A DNA stretch of 64,000 nucleotides from Syntrophomonadaceae bacterium (GTDB lineage Bacteria > Bacillota > Syntrophomonadia > Syntrophomonadales > Syntrophomonadaceae): contig JAAYNQ010000002.1 in NCBI GenBank assembly GCA_012520725.1, positions 80,639 through 144,638 on the forward strand, given 5' to 3'. Both the position numbers and the translations under genes were made by a program. Shown here in pieces: positions 1-7,730 of this stretch (position 1 is the stretch's first letter; each line of letters starts with the position of its first letter). The notes under the pieces were generated by a model. That model saw only the letters and a list, made by a program, of their open reading frames with translations. It searched no databases and had not been told where the DNA came from.

Positions 1-436
1 CAGCTTTCCTCTTCCGCTCCCCGGCTTCGCTATCTTCCATATATAACAAAGCCCCTTCCGGACATCCACTAACACATAGCGGATCTCCTTCACACAGATC
101 ACAATTTACCACCACTTCCCGGATAGGATCCATAACGGCGGCTGAGAAAGGGCAGGCTATCTCACAAGCCCGGCAGCCTATGCATTTATCTTCCCGGCGC
201 AAGGTATAACCGGTATTGGGATCCTTATATATCAGATTCATTACGCAATAGACTTCACAGGGAGGATTGCTGCAGTGCAGGCATAACACCGGCACATTTA
301 ATTCCAACTCCGGCATCTCTTTTATCTTTATCCTGGCCAGGGCCGGATGCCATTGACCTGTTTTATGGACTGAACATAGCAGTTGGCAGAGGCCGCATCC
401 GGTGCAGGCTTCGGCATTAACAAAAATTCTTTTCAT
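1..436 (-). CDS. Four-cluster 4Fe-4S ferredoxin subunit beside AOR (3' end outside window)
   Basis: An electron-transfer subunit of the HycB/DmsB type that most likely carries electrons for the aldehyde oxidoreductase encoded just upstream. The visible 145 residues begin MKRIFVNAEACTGCG and contain four cysteine clusters in order: CTGCGLCQLLC, CLHCSNPPCEVYC, CIGCRACEIACP and CDLCEGDPLCVSGCP, enough for four [4Fe-4S] clusters. There is no twin-arginine or other signal peptide, so a cytoplasmic location is expected. The start lies 19 bases after the AOR stop, so the two genes form a translational pair. In-frame ATGs at 442 and 448 are alternative starts; 436 is chosen because a G-rich stretch precedes it. 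The C-terminus is lost at the window edge. Confidence 0.85.
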   Translation of the reverse strand, partial: MKRIFVNAEACTGCGLCQLLCSVHKTGQWHPALARIKIKEMPELELNVPVLCLHCSNPPCEVYCVMNLIYKDPNTGYTLRREDKCIGCRACEIACPFSAAVMDPIREVVVNCDLCEGDPLCVSGCPEGALLYMEDSEAGERKRKA

Positions 437-455
437 CCTCATCCCCATCTTTTTA

Positions 456-2360
456 CTATTCACCCGGCTGCTCCAACTGCAAACGCTTCAAAGTAGCCCT
501 TTCCGGTCTCCCAGTTTTAGGGTCCCAACCCCGAAGCTGATAGTAGATTTCCAGCACCTTTTGGATTTTTCCCTCATCCAGTACCTGTCCATTTAGTTCC
601 TCTTCATAAAAGCGCCGGGGAAATTTGCTGGCCTCCGCCTTTTCCCCTTCCCGCAGATTAAAGAGCTTGATTAAATTCCAGGTTCTCTCTGCACTCTCCA
701 TCAGTTCAGCCGGGGTAAACTCTATTCCGGTAAAGGCCTGGCAGGCTTCGGCAATAATGGTTGGTCCTACCTTTTCCATCACTGGAGGCCGTATACAAAT
801 ACCAACTGAATTGTATAGATTGATTAAATCCTCCGCCCATTTGGACATTTCTGGAATATATGTGATGTCATTTTCTAGATCGATTGTTTTGCGCTTCAAT
901 TCTTCCGGCATATCCAGCTTTTCATACATAGTTTGTTTGAAGCCAAATCGCTCTTTTCTATACTCTTCATCTCTTTCATTAAAACGCAGGTTCTCCACCG
1001 GATTGCGGCAGCGCAGGTGATCTCCTCCTCTTATATTGGTCAGCATACCCAGAGTCCAGGTAGACCAGCGCCCCCGGGGATCGATCATGGGGATTTCCAT
1101 ACCTTTGACCTGAATAGCATATTTATCTCCCTGTTCAAATTGTTCTGCTGCCCTTTTGCTCCCTTCCGCCAGTATATCTCCTATGCCTTCCCGGTTGATT
1201 ATCATATGGAACAGTTTAAAAGCCGCCTCATCATCGCCGAAATCCAGCTCAAATCCTACATCATCTTCACTAATAATTCCTTGTTTATAGAGTTCAATGG
1301 CAAAACCCAGCACTCCTCCGGCACTTACCATATCTACACCATAGCGCTGGCATAACTCACAGGCCTTTATAATAGCTTCAGTATTCAGTCCCACCGTAGC
1401 TCCAAAGGACATTACCGGGGTGATTTCCAGATCTTTCATCTTAATCCCGGCATATTTACCTTCGCTCAACTCCACCCAGTGGCCACAGGCTATGATACAT
1501 GATTGGCAAGCCACATGACGGCTCCCATATCTATCTACGATTGGCCTGCCTCCGATTTCTTTCCAGTTGGGCAGGGTGCCTTTGGTAAAATTATGGGCGG
1601 AAATGGCTTTAAAATTGGAATAAGGTATACTGGCATTTAAAGTTCCATATTCGGTAAAAGCATGATAAGAAGAAGCTGATTTTATCAACTGCTGTCCCTT
1701 TTTTACTGCATTGAGTAAAGCCTGGGGGTCATGCGCCTTTCTTCCTTTAGTCCCTTTTACGGTAATGGCTTTTAGATTCTTGGAACCCATCACTGCTCCC
1801 AATCCGGTACGTCCCCAACCATCATAACGTCCATTTTCAATACTGGCAAAGCGAACTAAGTTTTCTCCGGCCGGCCCAATCAAAGCTATTTCTGATCCGT
1901 AATGTTTTTTTTCCAGGTAATCAACACATTCCCAACATTCCTTGCCCCACAAAGAATCGGCAGACAGAATCTTAACATCTTCATCATTGATGCTTATATA
2001 GACCGGCTGGGGCGACTTGCCCTTAATCACCAGGACATCATAGCCGGCGGTTTTTAACTGCAGGCCAAAAAAAGCCCCCGAATTGGAGGTGCCAAACCCT
2101 CCGGTTAATGGAGATTTAGCTGAAGCTTCGCTACGTGAAGCCGTCGGAAAGGGAGTACCAACCAGGGTACCAGCAGCAAAAACCAATACATTTTCTTCTC
2201 CGAAAGGATCTGCTCCTATGGGTATTTCATCATAGAGAATTCTGGCATTGAAACCTATACCGCCTATATACTGCCTGACTAGTTGGGCTTCTATGTCCTT
2301 AATTCTAATCGATCCATGGGATAAGTCTATTTCCATTATTTTTCCAGAGTAATCTTTCAT
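456..2360 (-). CDS. aor: Aldehyde:ferredoxin oxidoreductase (tungsten, AOR family)
   Basis: Oxidises aldehydes to carboxylic acids using a tungsten (or molybdenum) bis-pyranopterin cofactor and a [4Fe-4S] cluster, passing electrons to ferredoxin; the reverse reaction reduces acids. The 634-residue length fits the family. The N-terminal AOR domain starts GKIMEIDLSHGSIR and includes LTGGFGTSNSGAFFG and WGRTGLGAVMGSKNLKA. The cluster ligands CQSCIIAC and a C-terminal cysteine in SVGICIRPP are visible. An upstream in-frame extension exists, but the family begins at MKDYSGKI, which has a G-rich Shine-Dalgarno stretch just before it. It follows the mtnP-mtnA-aldolase-deaminase genes but has its own promoter. 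The substrate is unknown; acetaldehyde or methylthioacetaldehyde from the neighbouring aldolase is an inference. Confidence 0.93.
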   Translation of the reverse strand: MKDYSGKIMEIDLSHGSIRIKDIEAQLVRQYIGGIGFNARILYDEIPIGADPFGEENVLVFAAGTLVGTPFPTASRSEASAKSPLTGGFGTSNSGAFFGLQLKTAGYDVLVIKGKSPQPVYISINDEDVKILSADSLWGKECWECVDYLEKKHYGSEIALIGPAGENLVRFASIENGRYDGWGRTGLGAVMGSKNLKAITVKGTKGRKAHDPQALLNAVKKGQQLIKSASSYHAFTEYGTLNASIPYSNFKAISAHNFTKGTLPNWKEIGGRPIVDRYGSRHVACQSCIIACGHWVELSEGKYAGIKMKDLEITPVMSFGATVGLNTEAIIKACELCQRYGVDMVSAGGVLGFAIELYKQGIISEDDVGFELDFGDDEAAFKLFHMIINREGIGDILAEGSKRAAEQFEQGDKYAIQVKGMEIPMIDPRGRWSTWTLGMLTNIRGGDHLRCRNPVENLRFNERDEEYRKERFGFKQTMYEKLDMPEELKRKTIDLENDITYIPEMSKWAEDLINLYNSVGICIRPPVMEKVGPTIIAEACQAFTGIEFTPAELMESAERTWNLIKLFNLREGEKAEASKFPRRFYEEELNGQVLDEGKIQKVLEIYYQLRGWDPKTGRPERATLKRLQLEQPGE

Positions 2361-2393
2361 TACCCCAACACCCCCCTCTCGTGAAAGTAAGAA

Positions 2394-2410
2394 GGCGGTC
2401 CGAGACCGCC
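2394..2410 (-). promoter_or_regulatory. Perfect 7-bp hairpin in the AOR 5' leader
   Basis: GGCGGTC and GACCGCC flank a three-base loop, about 35 bases before the AOR start codon in an approximately 140-base untranslated leader. It is followed on the minus strand by a weakly T-rich stretch (TTCTTACTTT), so it could be an attenuator or part of a structured leader. I could not match the leader to the molybdenum/tungsten cofactor riboswitch consensus from memory. Confidence 0.4.
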
Positions 2411-2508
2411 TGACCAAGTGCCAGAGCCCAGACCAGGTTAGCTATGATATCCTGGCCGACACCTACCCCAATATGGGTAATATCCCCAATTAACTTGTAT
2501 GCAAATTA

Positions 2509-2537
2509 ATTATACATTAAGGAACCCTGTTCTGCAA
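2509..2537 (-). promoter_or_regulatory. Sigma-A type promoter for AOR
   Basis: On the minus strand a -35 box TTGCAG (2532-2537) is followed after 17 bases by a perfect -10 box TATAAT (2509-2514). It would give AOR and its ferredoxin a private transcript with a leader of roughly 140 bases. The -35 box lies inside the 3' arm of the hairpin that ends the upstream operon. Confidence 0.7.
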
Positions 2538-2568
2538 TAAGCCAATTGGTGGCCTGGCAAAACAGGGT
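2524..2568 (-). terminator. Hairpin after the amidohydrolase gene
   Basis: ACCCTGTT and AACAGGGT form an 8-bp stem, extended inward by about four more pairs including one G-U, around a loop of roughly 20 bases. It lies 40 bases after the amidohydrolase stop. The downstream tail is only moderately T-rich, so termination may be partial. Confidence 0.5.
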
Positions 2569-2607
2569 GATACAGCCCTTTAAATGATCATTAATCGTCC
2601 AGGCTAA

Positions 2608-3906
2608 TTATAGACGCAAAGCCAATTCCCTGGCATGCCTGGCGGCCTGATCCAAAACCAGCTCTTCATCAAAAGTAAGGATTTTACGGTTTTCCATGAT
2701 GAGCTGCCCGTTTACCATCACCGTATCCACATCGGCGGCCTGGGCTGAATATACTATATTGGCCATAATATCGTGGATGGGCTGTATATGGGCCTGCTTT
2801 AAATCAAGCATGATTAGATCCGCTTTCAGTCCAGCTTGCAATGATCCTATTTCCTTATTTAGACCCAGGGCCTGGGCTCCATTAACAGTAGCCATCTCAA
2901 GAGCTTGATAGGCGGTAATAACAGTGGGATCCATTTTATTAACCTTATGCAATAAAGCAGAGCTGCGCATCTCCTGCAGCATATCCAGATTGTTGTTGCT
3001 TGATGCCCCATCAGTCCCCAGGCCGACGGCCAGTCCTGCTTTCAGCATTTCAGGTACCGGGGCAATGCCACTTCCCAGCTTCATATTGCTCTCCGGATTA
3101 TGGGCCACACCTACTCCTTGCTCTTTCAGTATCCTAATATCATCGGAGTTTAAATGCACACAATGAGCGGCTATGGTATTTAGCTCCAATAATCCTACTT
3201 CCTCCATCAATTCCACTGGAGTCTTACCATATTGCTTCTTAATATTTTCTACTTCCCCTTCCGTCTCGGCAATATGGGTATGTATACCCACATTCAGCTC
3301 CCGGGCTAAAGCTATTACCCGCTTCAGGTAAGAAGGGGGACAGGTATAGGGAGCATGGGGACCTAAGCGGAAGTTTATTCTTTCTCCGGCCGAACGATGC
3401 CATTTTTCTACCAGACGGCGGCTGTCCTCCAGACCACTGTCAGCCTCCGGTCCCAATCCTATCAAGCCTCGACACAGGACGGCCCTGATTCCTGTTTCCT
3501 CTACTGCCCGGGCTGTTTCTTCCATAAAAAAGTACATATCATTAAAAGTTGTGGTCCCTGATTTTATCATCTCCAAAATCGCCAGCATACTGCCCCAGTA
3601 AATGTCCTCCGGCTTAAGCTGAGCTTCCAGGGGCCAAATCTTCTGCTCCAGCCACTCCATTAAAGGCAGATCATCAGCATATCCTCTCATCAGACTCATG
3701 GCGGCATGAGTATGAGTGTTGATAAAACCGGGCATTACTACTTTGTCTTTTCCATCAATCACCAGGTCATAGGGTCCTGGAGCAGCGGAACCAGCCCCCA
3801 GCTCTTTAATCAGCTGCCCTTCTATTATCAGGTAGCCCGGCTGGATAACCCTGTCTTGTCCGGTAATGGGCAGTATACAGGCGTTTTCTATCAGAATACG
3901 CACCAT
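2608..3906 (-). CDS. mtaD: Amidohydrolase: MTA/SAH/5'-deoxyadenosine deaminase (MtaD/DadD family)
   Basis: A metal-dependent adenosine-type deaminase of the amidohydrolase superfamily that converts the adenine of methylthioadenosine, S-adenosylhomocysteine or 5'-deoxyadenosine to hypoxanthine. At 432 residues it has the usual size. The N-terminal metal motif is FINTHTHAAMSLMRG (H-x-H), then HTHIAETEGEV, the metal histidine in AAHCVHLN, and the catalytic aspartate in LGTDGASSNN. It starts immediately after the aldolase stop codon and closes the mtnP-mtnA-aldolase operon. That context favours nucleoside salvage rather than guanine or chlorohydrolase activity. The preferred substrate cannot be told from sequence; in a radical-SAM-rich anaerobe 5'-deoxyadenosine is likely. 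Confidence 0.88.
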   Translation of the reverse strand: MVRILIENACILPITGQDRVIQPGYLIIEGQLIKELGAGSAAPGPYDLVIDGKDKVVMPGFINTHTHAAMSLMRGYADDLPLMEWLEQKIWPLEAQLKPEDIYWGSMLAILEMIKSGTTTFNDMYFFMEETARAVEETGIRAVLCRGLIGLGPEADSGLEDSRRLVEKWHRSAGERINFRLGPHAPYTCPPSYLKRVIALARELNVGIHTHIAETEGEVENIKKQYGKTPVELMEEVGLLELNTIAAHCVHLNSDDIRILKEQGVGVAHNPESNMKLGSGIAPVPEMLKAGLAVGLGTDGASSNNNLDMLQEMRSSALLHKVNKMDPTVITAYQALEMATVNGAQALGLNKEIGSLQAGLKADLIMLDLKQAHIQPIHDIMANIVYSAQAADVDTVMVNGQLIMENRKILTFDEELVLDQAARHARELALRL

Positions 3907-4572
3907 TTATTCCTCCTTTACTATTTTACTGGGTCCGTAGCTCTTAAACTTCTGATACAGCTGAACAATTTCAGCGGATTCCAGAGTCCGGGCTCCTCCC
4001 AATTCCTGGGCATATAAGGCTATCTGGGCCGTTTTCTCCACCACATAGCATATCCTTAAAGCGTCCTCCATGGATACCCCGGCAGCCAGGAGGCCATGGT
4101 TGGCCAGCAGCACTGCCCTCCGGTCCTCTCCTAAACTATCCAGCACAGCAGTAGCCAGAGCCTGGGTGCCACAAAGGGCATATTCGGCTACCGGCACTTC
4201 ATGCCCCACCACCTGGGCGGTTTCTTCCAGGATTACCGGGATACTTTTCCGGGCTACCGCAAAGGAGCTGGCATAAATGCTATGTACATGGACAATGGCC
4301 TTTACTCCTTCTCTATTTCTATATATTTCCATATGCAAGGGGGTTTCAATGGAGGGCTTATAACTCCCTTCCCTGATTCTATAACTACTGTCAAGCAGCA
4401 CCATATCTTCCATGGACATAAGCTGGTAATCAACTCCGCTGGGAGTAATAAGCATTAATTCAGGTTCTGGGCAACGCATACTAACATTGCCCCAGGTTCC
4501 CATAACCATACCGCTTTGGGAAATCTCCCGGGCTGCAGCTAAAACCTGCCGGCGTTCTTCCAGAAATCTCAT
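3907..4572 (-). CDS. Class II aldolase (fuculose-1-phosphate/AraD type), probable 5-deoxyribulose-1-P aldolase
   Basis: A zinc-dependent aldolase of 221 residues. Family hallmarks are GTWGNVS near the N-terminus, LITPSGVDY, the acidic catalytic residue in SIETPLHMEIY, the metal histidines in HVHSIYASSF and a third metal histidine in LLANHGLL. It sits between mtnA, 17 bases upstream, and the deaminase, with which it abuts exactly. MtnA makes 5-methylthioribulose-1-phosphate or 5-deoxyribulose-1-phosphate; this enzyme would cleave it to dihydroxyacetone phosphate plus methylthioacetaldehyde or acetaldehyde. That is the published DHAP-shunt logic and is inferred here from context. A dehydratase (MtnB) role is an alternative, since MtnB belongs to the same fold, but no mtnC/mtnD/mtnW-type neighbours follow. 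Confidence 0.85.
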   Translation of the reverse strand: MRFLEERRQVLAAAREISQSGMVMGTWGNVSMRCPEPELMLITPSGVDYQLMSMEDMVLLDSSYRIREGSYKPSIETPLHMEIYRNREGVKAIVHVHSIYASSFAVARKSIPVILEETAQVVGHEVPVAEYALCGTQALATAVLDSLGEDRRAVLLANHGLLAAGVSMEDALRICYVVEKTAQIALYAQELGGARTLESAEIVQLYQKFKSYGPSKIVKEE

Positions 4573-4589
4573 TATTATCTCCCCCTTAG

Positions 4590-5624
4590 CTAATTGGTTT
4601 TTAATTGTTCCAGAGCACTGAGGTAAGGTGGTTTAATGATACCTTTTTCGCTAATTATACCTGTTATCAAATGCTGGGGGGTTACATCAAAGGCAGGATT
4701 GAATACCTCTACTTCCGGAACCGTTAGATAACTACCGGCAATCAGCCGTACCTCGTCTTGATGTCGCTCCTCTATGGGAATCTGGGCCCCATTATCTATA
4801 CTCCAGTCGATAGTAGATAAAGGAGCCGCTACATAAAATGGTATATTATGGTAGGATGCTAAAACCGCAAGAGAAAAAGTTCCAATTTTATTGGCTACAT
4901 CTCCATTGGCGGCTATGCGGTCGGCCCCCACTATTATCAGGTCAACTTTACCCAGCTGCATGGTATACCCGGCCATACCGTCAGTAATCAAAGCCACCGG
5001 TATACCTTCCTGCATTAATTCCCAAACCGTAAGACGGGCTCCTTGCAATACCGGCCTGGTTTCACAAGCCCATACCTTGTCTATCTTACCCCTGACGGCA
5101 GCGGAGCGGATCACTCCCAGGGCGGTACCATAGCCGCAGGTAGCCAGAGCCCCGGCATTACATATAGTCAAAACCCGCCCCCCTTTAGGGACTACTTCTT
5201 GTCCATGATCACCAATAGCCCGGTTAATAGCAATGTCCTCGGCAAACATTGCTTCTGCCTCAGCCCTGAGTACCTGGGCCAGGGTCTCCAGATCCAAATG
5301 ACGATGGGTCATATAGGCCTTCTCCATTCGTTTTAAAGCCCAAAAGAGATTCACGGCAGTAGGGCGAGTTGAGGCTAATAGCTTACGAGTAGCCTGAAAG
5401 TACTGATCCACCTGCTCTGCCGGCCCTCTATAATTACTTATCCCCAGGGCCAGGCCGAAGGCAGCTGTTACCCCAATCAAAGGCGCCCCCCGGACCTTGA
5501 GCCTGACAATGGCATCCGCTACTTGAGCTGGGTTATCACATTTTTCATAAAGCAGTTTATCCGGTAACTGGCTCTGATCCAGCAACATTAGCGAATCATC
5601 TTGAAAATAGACCGTTTTTATCAT
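4590..5624 (-). CDS. mtnA: S-methyl-5-thioribose-1-phosphate isomerase
   Basis: Isomerises 5-methylthioribose-1-phosphate (and 5-deoxyribose-1-phosphate) to the ribulose form in salvage of S-adenosylmethionine by-products. The 344-residue product carries LKVRGAPLIGVTAAFGLAL, the catalytic-cysteine segment ILTICNAGALATCGYGTALG, the aspartate segment IVGADRIAANGDVANKIGTF and YVAAPLSTID, all typical of MtnA and eIF2B-like isomerases. The start is set at MIKTVYF, whose ATG overlaps the mtnP stop codon as ATGA; an upstream extension into mtnP is not supported. Translational coupling with mtnP is therefore likely. Confidence 0.95.
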   Translation of the reverse strand: MIKTVYFQDDSLMLLDQSQLPDKLLYEKCDNPAQVADAIVRLKVRGAPLIGVTAAFGLALGISNYRGPAEQVDQYFQATRKLLASTRPTAVNLFWALKRMEKAYMTHRHLDLETLAQVLRAEAEAMFAEDIAINRAIGDHGQEVVPKGGRVLTICNAGALATCGYGTALGVIRSAAVRGKIDKVWACETRPVLQGARLTVWELMQEGIPVALITDGMAGYTMQLGKVDLIIVGADRIAANGDVANKIGTFSLAVLASYHNIPFYVAAPLSTIDWSIDNGAQIPIEERHQDEVRLIAGSYLTVPEVEVFNPAFDVTPQHLITGIISEKGIIKPPYLSALEQLKTN

Positions 5625-6412
5625 TGCTTTACTCCAGTTTGATCCATGATTTTCACACAATCACAATTTCTTTCCGGTTTTATGTTTTTAATGCTTTCCA
5701 GCATCAGCTTTCTGACTTTGCTGGTACTCTCTTTCATCCTTTGTAAAACTTCGCTGTGGGTAAGTATGGTGGGAGAAATGCCGGCTGCATAATTAGTAAT
5801 GATGGAAATATTAGCATAGCAGATTCCCAGCTCCCGGGCCAGACACACTTCGGGAACACTGGTCATACCTACCAGGTCTCCCCCCAATTGCTTAAACATA
5901 TCAATTTCCGCTGCGGTCTCAAAGCGAGGTCCTTCCGTACATACGTAGGTACCACCGTTTTGCAGGGCAAAACCACATTCCTGGGCAGCTTGGGCTACTG
6001 CCTCACGCAGTTCCGAGCAATAAGGCACTGTCATATCACAATGAAAAACTCCCTGTTCCCCACCATCAAAAAATGTATTTATCCTGTTTTTGGTAAAATC
6101 CAGGAATTGGTCAGCCAGGACAAACATGCCCGGCTTTAAATCCAGGTTCAAAGAACCCACCGCAGCCGTAGCCAGTATGCATTTAACCCCTAGCATTTTC
6201 AGACCCATAATGTTAGCCCGGTAGTTAATCAGGTGGGGCGGAACACTGTGTTGGGACCCATGCCGGGGGATAAAGGCTACCTCCTGACCATGATATTGGC
6301 CTATGGTCAAAGTGACTTTTCCATAAGCTGTATCCTGAGTAATCTCTCTAATATCATCTAAGATCCTGGGGTCATAAACCCCGGTACCACCAATAATAGC
6401 TAATTCAAGCAT
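5621..6412 (-). CDS. mtnP: Methylthioadenosine/methylthioinosine phosphorylase
   Basis: A purine nucleoside phosphorylase-family enzyme (263 residues) that releases the base from methylthioadenosine, methylthioinosine or 5'-deoxy-nucleosides and leaves the sugar 1-phosphate for MtnA. Visible features are LAIIGGTGVYD (phosphate site), FIPRHGSQHSVPPHLINYRAN, YVCTEGPRFETAAEI, and GMTSVPEVCLARELGICYA with NYAAGIS. It is the first gene of the salvage operon, with a good AAGGAGGAAACAAA-type ribosome site. Because a deaminase is encoded downstream, the in vivo substrate may be the deaminated nucleoside. The approximately 200 bases upstream, up to ftsY, hold no obvious consensus promoter. Confidence 0.93.
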   Translation of the reverse strand: MLELAIIGGTGVYDPRILDDIREITQDTAYGKVTLTIGQYHGQEVAFIPRHGSQHSVPPHLINYRANIMGLKMLGVKCILATAAVGSLNLDLKPGMFVLADQFLDFTKNRINTFFDGGEQGVFHCDMTVPYCSELREAVAQAAQECGFALQNGGTYVCTEGPRFETAAEIDMFKQLGGDLVGMTSVPEVCLARELGICYANISIITNYAAGISPTILTHSEVLQRMKESTSKVRKLMLESIKNIKPERNCDCVKIMDQTGVKQ

Positions 6413-6616
6413 TTTGTTTCCTCCTTAGCTGATCTTTAAATATTAAAAACTGTATCTTCTTAAACATCCCCCATGATCAGGGAACAGCAGTGAGTATGAA
6501 TATTTATTTCTATACCCCACGGGTAATCAAGACCACTCCTTAAATTGCCACGTGTAAAAACACTATCGGGATAAGCCTTGACCTTTGAAGTGAATAAAAG
6601 GGATCATGCTGCAAAT

Positions 6617-7696
6617 CTATTCAGCAAACAAAGCTCGGGCAAAGACCTCAGGGTCAAAGGCCTTCATATCGTCCAATCCTTCTCCTATACCTACATATTT
6701 GACCGGTATCTTCAGTTCGCTGGCTATAGCCAGTATAATCCCACCTTTGGCGGTTCCATCCAGTTTGCTTAATATTATGCCGCTTACTCCGGTGGCTTCC
6801 TGGAATACCCGGGCCTGACTGACAGCATTTTGTCCGGTAGTAGCATCTAAAACCAGTAAGACTTCCTGTGCCACCTGGGGCATCTCCCGTTCAACAATCT
6901 TTTTAATTTTACTGATTTCCTTCATCAAGTTGGTTTTATTCTGTAGCCGGCCGGCAGTATCAATTATCAAAACATCAGCTTTCCTGGCCCGGGCAGCATT
7001 AAGGGCATCAAATACTACCGCCCCGGGATCCGCTCCTTCCTGATGTTTGATTAGTTCTACCCCCACCCGGTCAGCCCAAATCTGCAACTGGTCTATGGCC
7101 GCTGCTCTAAAGGTGTCAGCTGCCGCTAAGAGTACTCGCTTCTCTTCATTTTTAAATCGATAGGCTAATTTGGCAATGGAGGTAGTTTTCCCAGCCCCAT
7201 TGACTCCTACCACCATAATGACAGCCGGGGTGTCTCCTAATTCCAAGTCTGAATCCGGGTAAGTAAGCATTTTACGGACCTCTTCAGCCATAATACCCAT
7301 CAGGGCTGAAGAATCAGAAATCTTCTCTTTGCGAGCGGTTTGCCTTATCCGCTCCACCAAGTCCAAGGAGGTATTAACTCCTACATCGGCTTGAATTAAG
7401 ATCTCTTCCAGCTCTTCCCAAAAATCTTCATCGAGTTTTTTGGAGATACGCACCAGTTCGTTAATCTTACCACTCAGGTTGTTCCTGGTTTTGCTCAAAC
7501 CCTTTTTAAGCTTTTCAAATAAACCGGTTTTTTCCTTCTGCCCATTCTCTCTGGCCAAGACTAAGGAGCCGGAATCAGTATCTTGCACTTCTTCTCTTGA
7601 AGGCAGCTCTGTTTCACTGCTTCTCAATTCTTCATTATTATTGTTTTTTGGCTCAGGATTTTCCCGGTTTTTGTTTTTTCGTTTAAATAATGCCAT
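6617..7696 (-). CDS. ftsY: Signal recognition particle receptor FtsY
   Basis: The membrane-associated SRP GTPase that docks ribosome-SRP complexes at the SecYEG translocon. The 359-residue protein has a short charged, Lys/Asn/Glu-rich N-terminal segment (about residues 1-60), an N helical domain and the NG GTPase domain. Nucleotide motifs are GVNGAGKTTSIAKLA (G1), DTFRAAAIDQL, DTAGRLQNK (G3) and SKLDGTAKGG (G4). It follows smc by 34 bases, the usual smc-ftsY arrangement in Clostridia. Confidence 0.97.
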   Translation of the reverse strand: MALFKRKNKNRENPEPKNNNNEELRSSETELPSREEVQDTDSGSLVLARENGQKEKTGLFEKLKKGLSKTRNNLSGKINELVRISKKLDEDFWEELEEILIQADVGVNTSLDLVERIRQTARKEKISDSSALMGIMAEEVRKMLTYPDSDLELGDTPAVIMVVGVNGAGKTTSIAKLAYRFKNEEKRVLLAAADTFRAAAIDQLQIWADRVGVELIKHQEGADPGAVVFDALNAARARKADVLIIDTAGRLQNKTNLMKEISKIKKIVEREMPQVAQEVLLVLDATTGQNAVSQARVFQEATGVSGIILSKLDGTAKGGIILAIASELKIPVKYVGIGEGLDDMKAFDPEVFARALFAE

Positions 7697-7730
7697 TCTT
7701 TTTTCTCCTTGATCATTTTTTATCCAGCTT

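Noticed and set aside
2374..2496. Plus-strand frame upstream of AOR (about 40 codons ending DTYPNMGNIPN)
   Set aside because: No ribosome site or start codon, and it overlaps the AOR promoter and leader on the other strand. Likely chance.
2361..2500. Molybdenum/tungsten cofactor riboswitch before AOR
   Set aside because: A hairpin is present, but I could not match the conserved Moco core from memory; only an Infernal search could decide.
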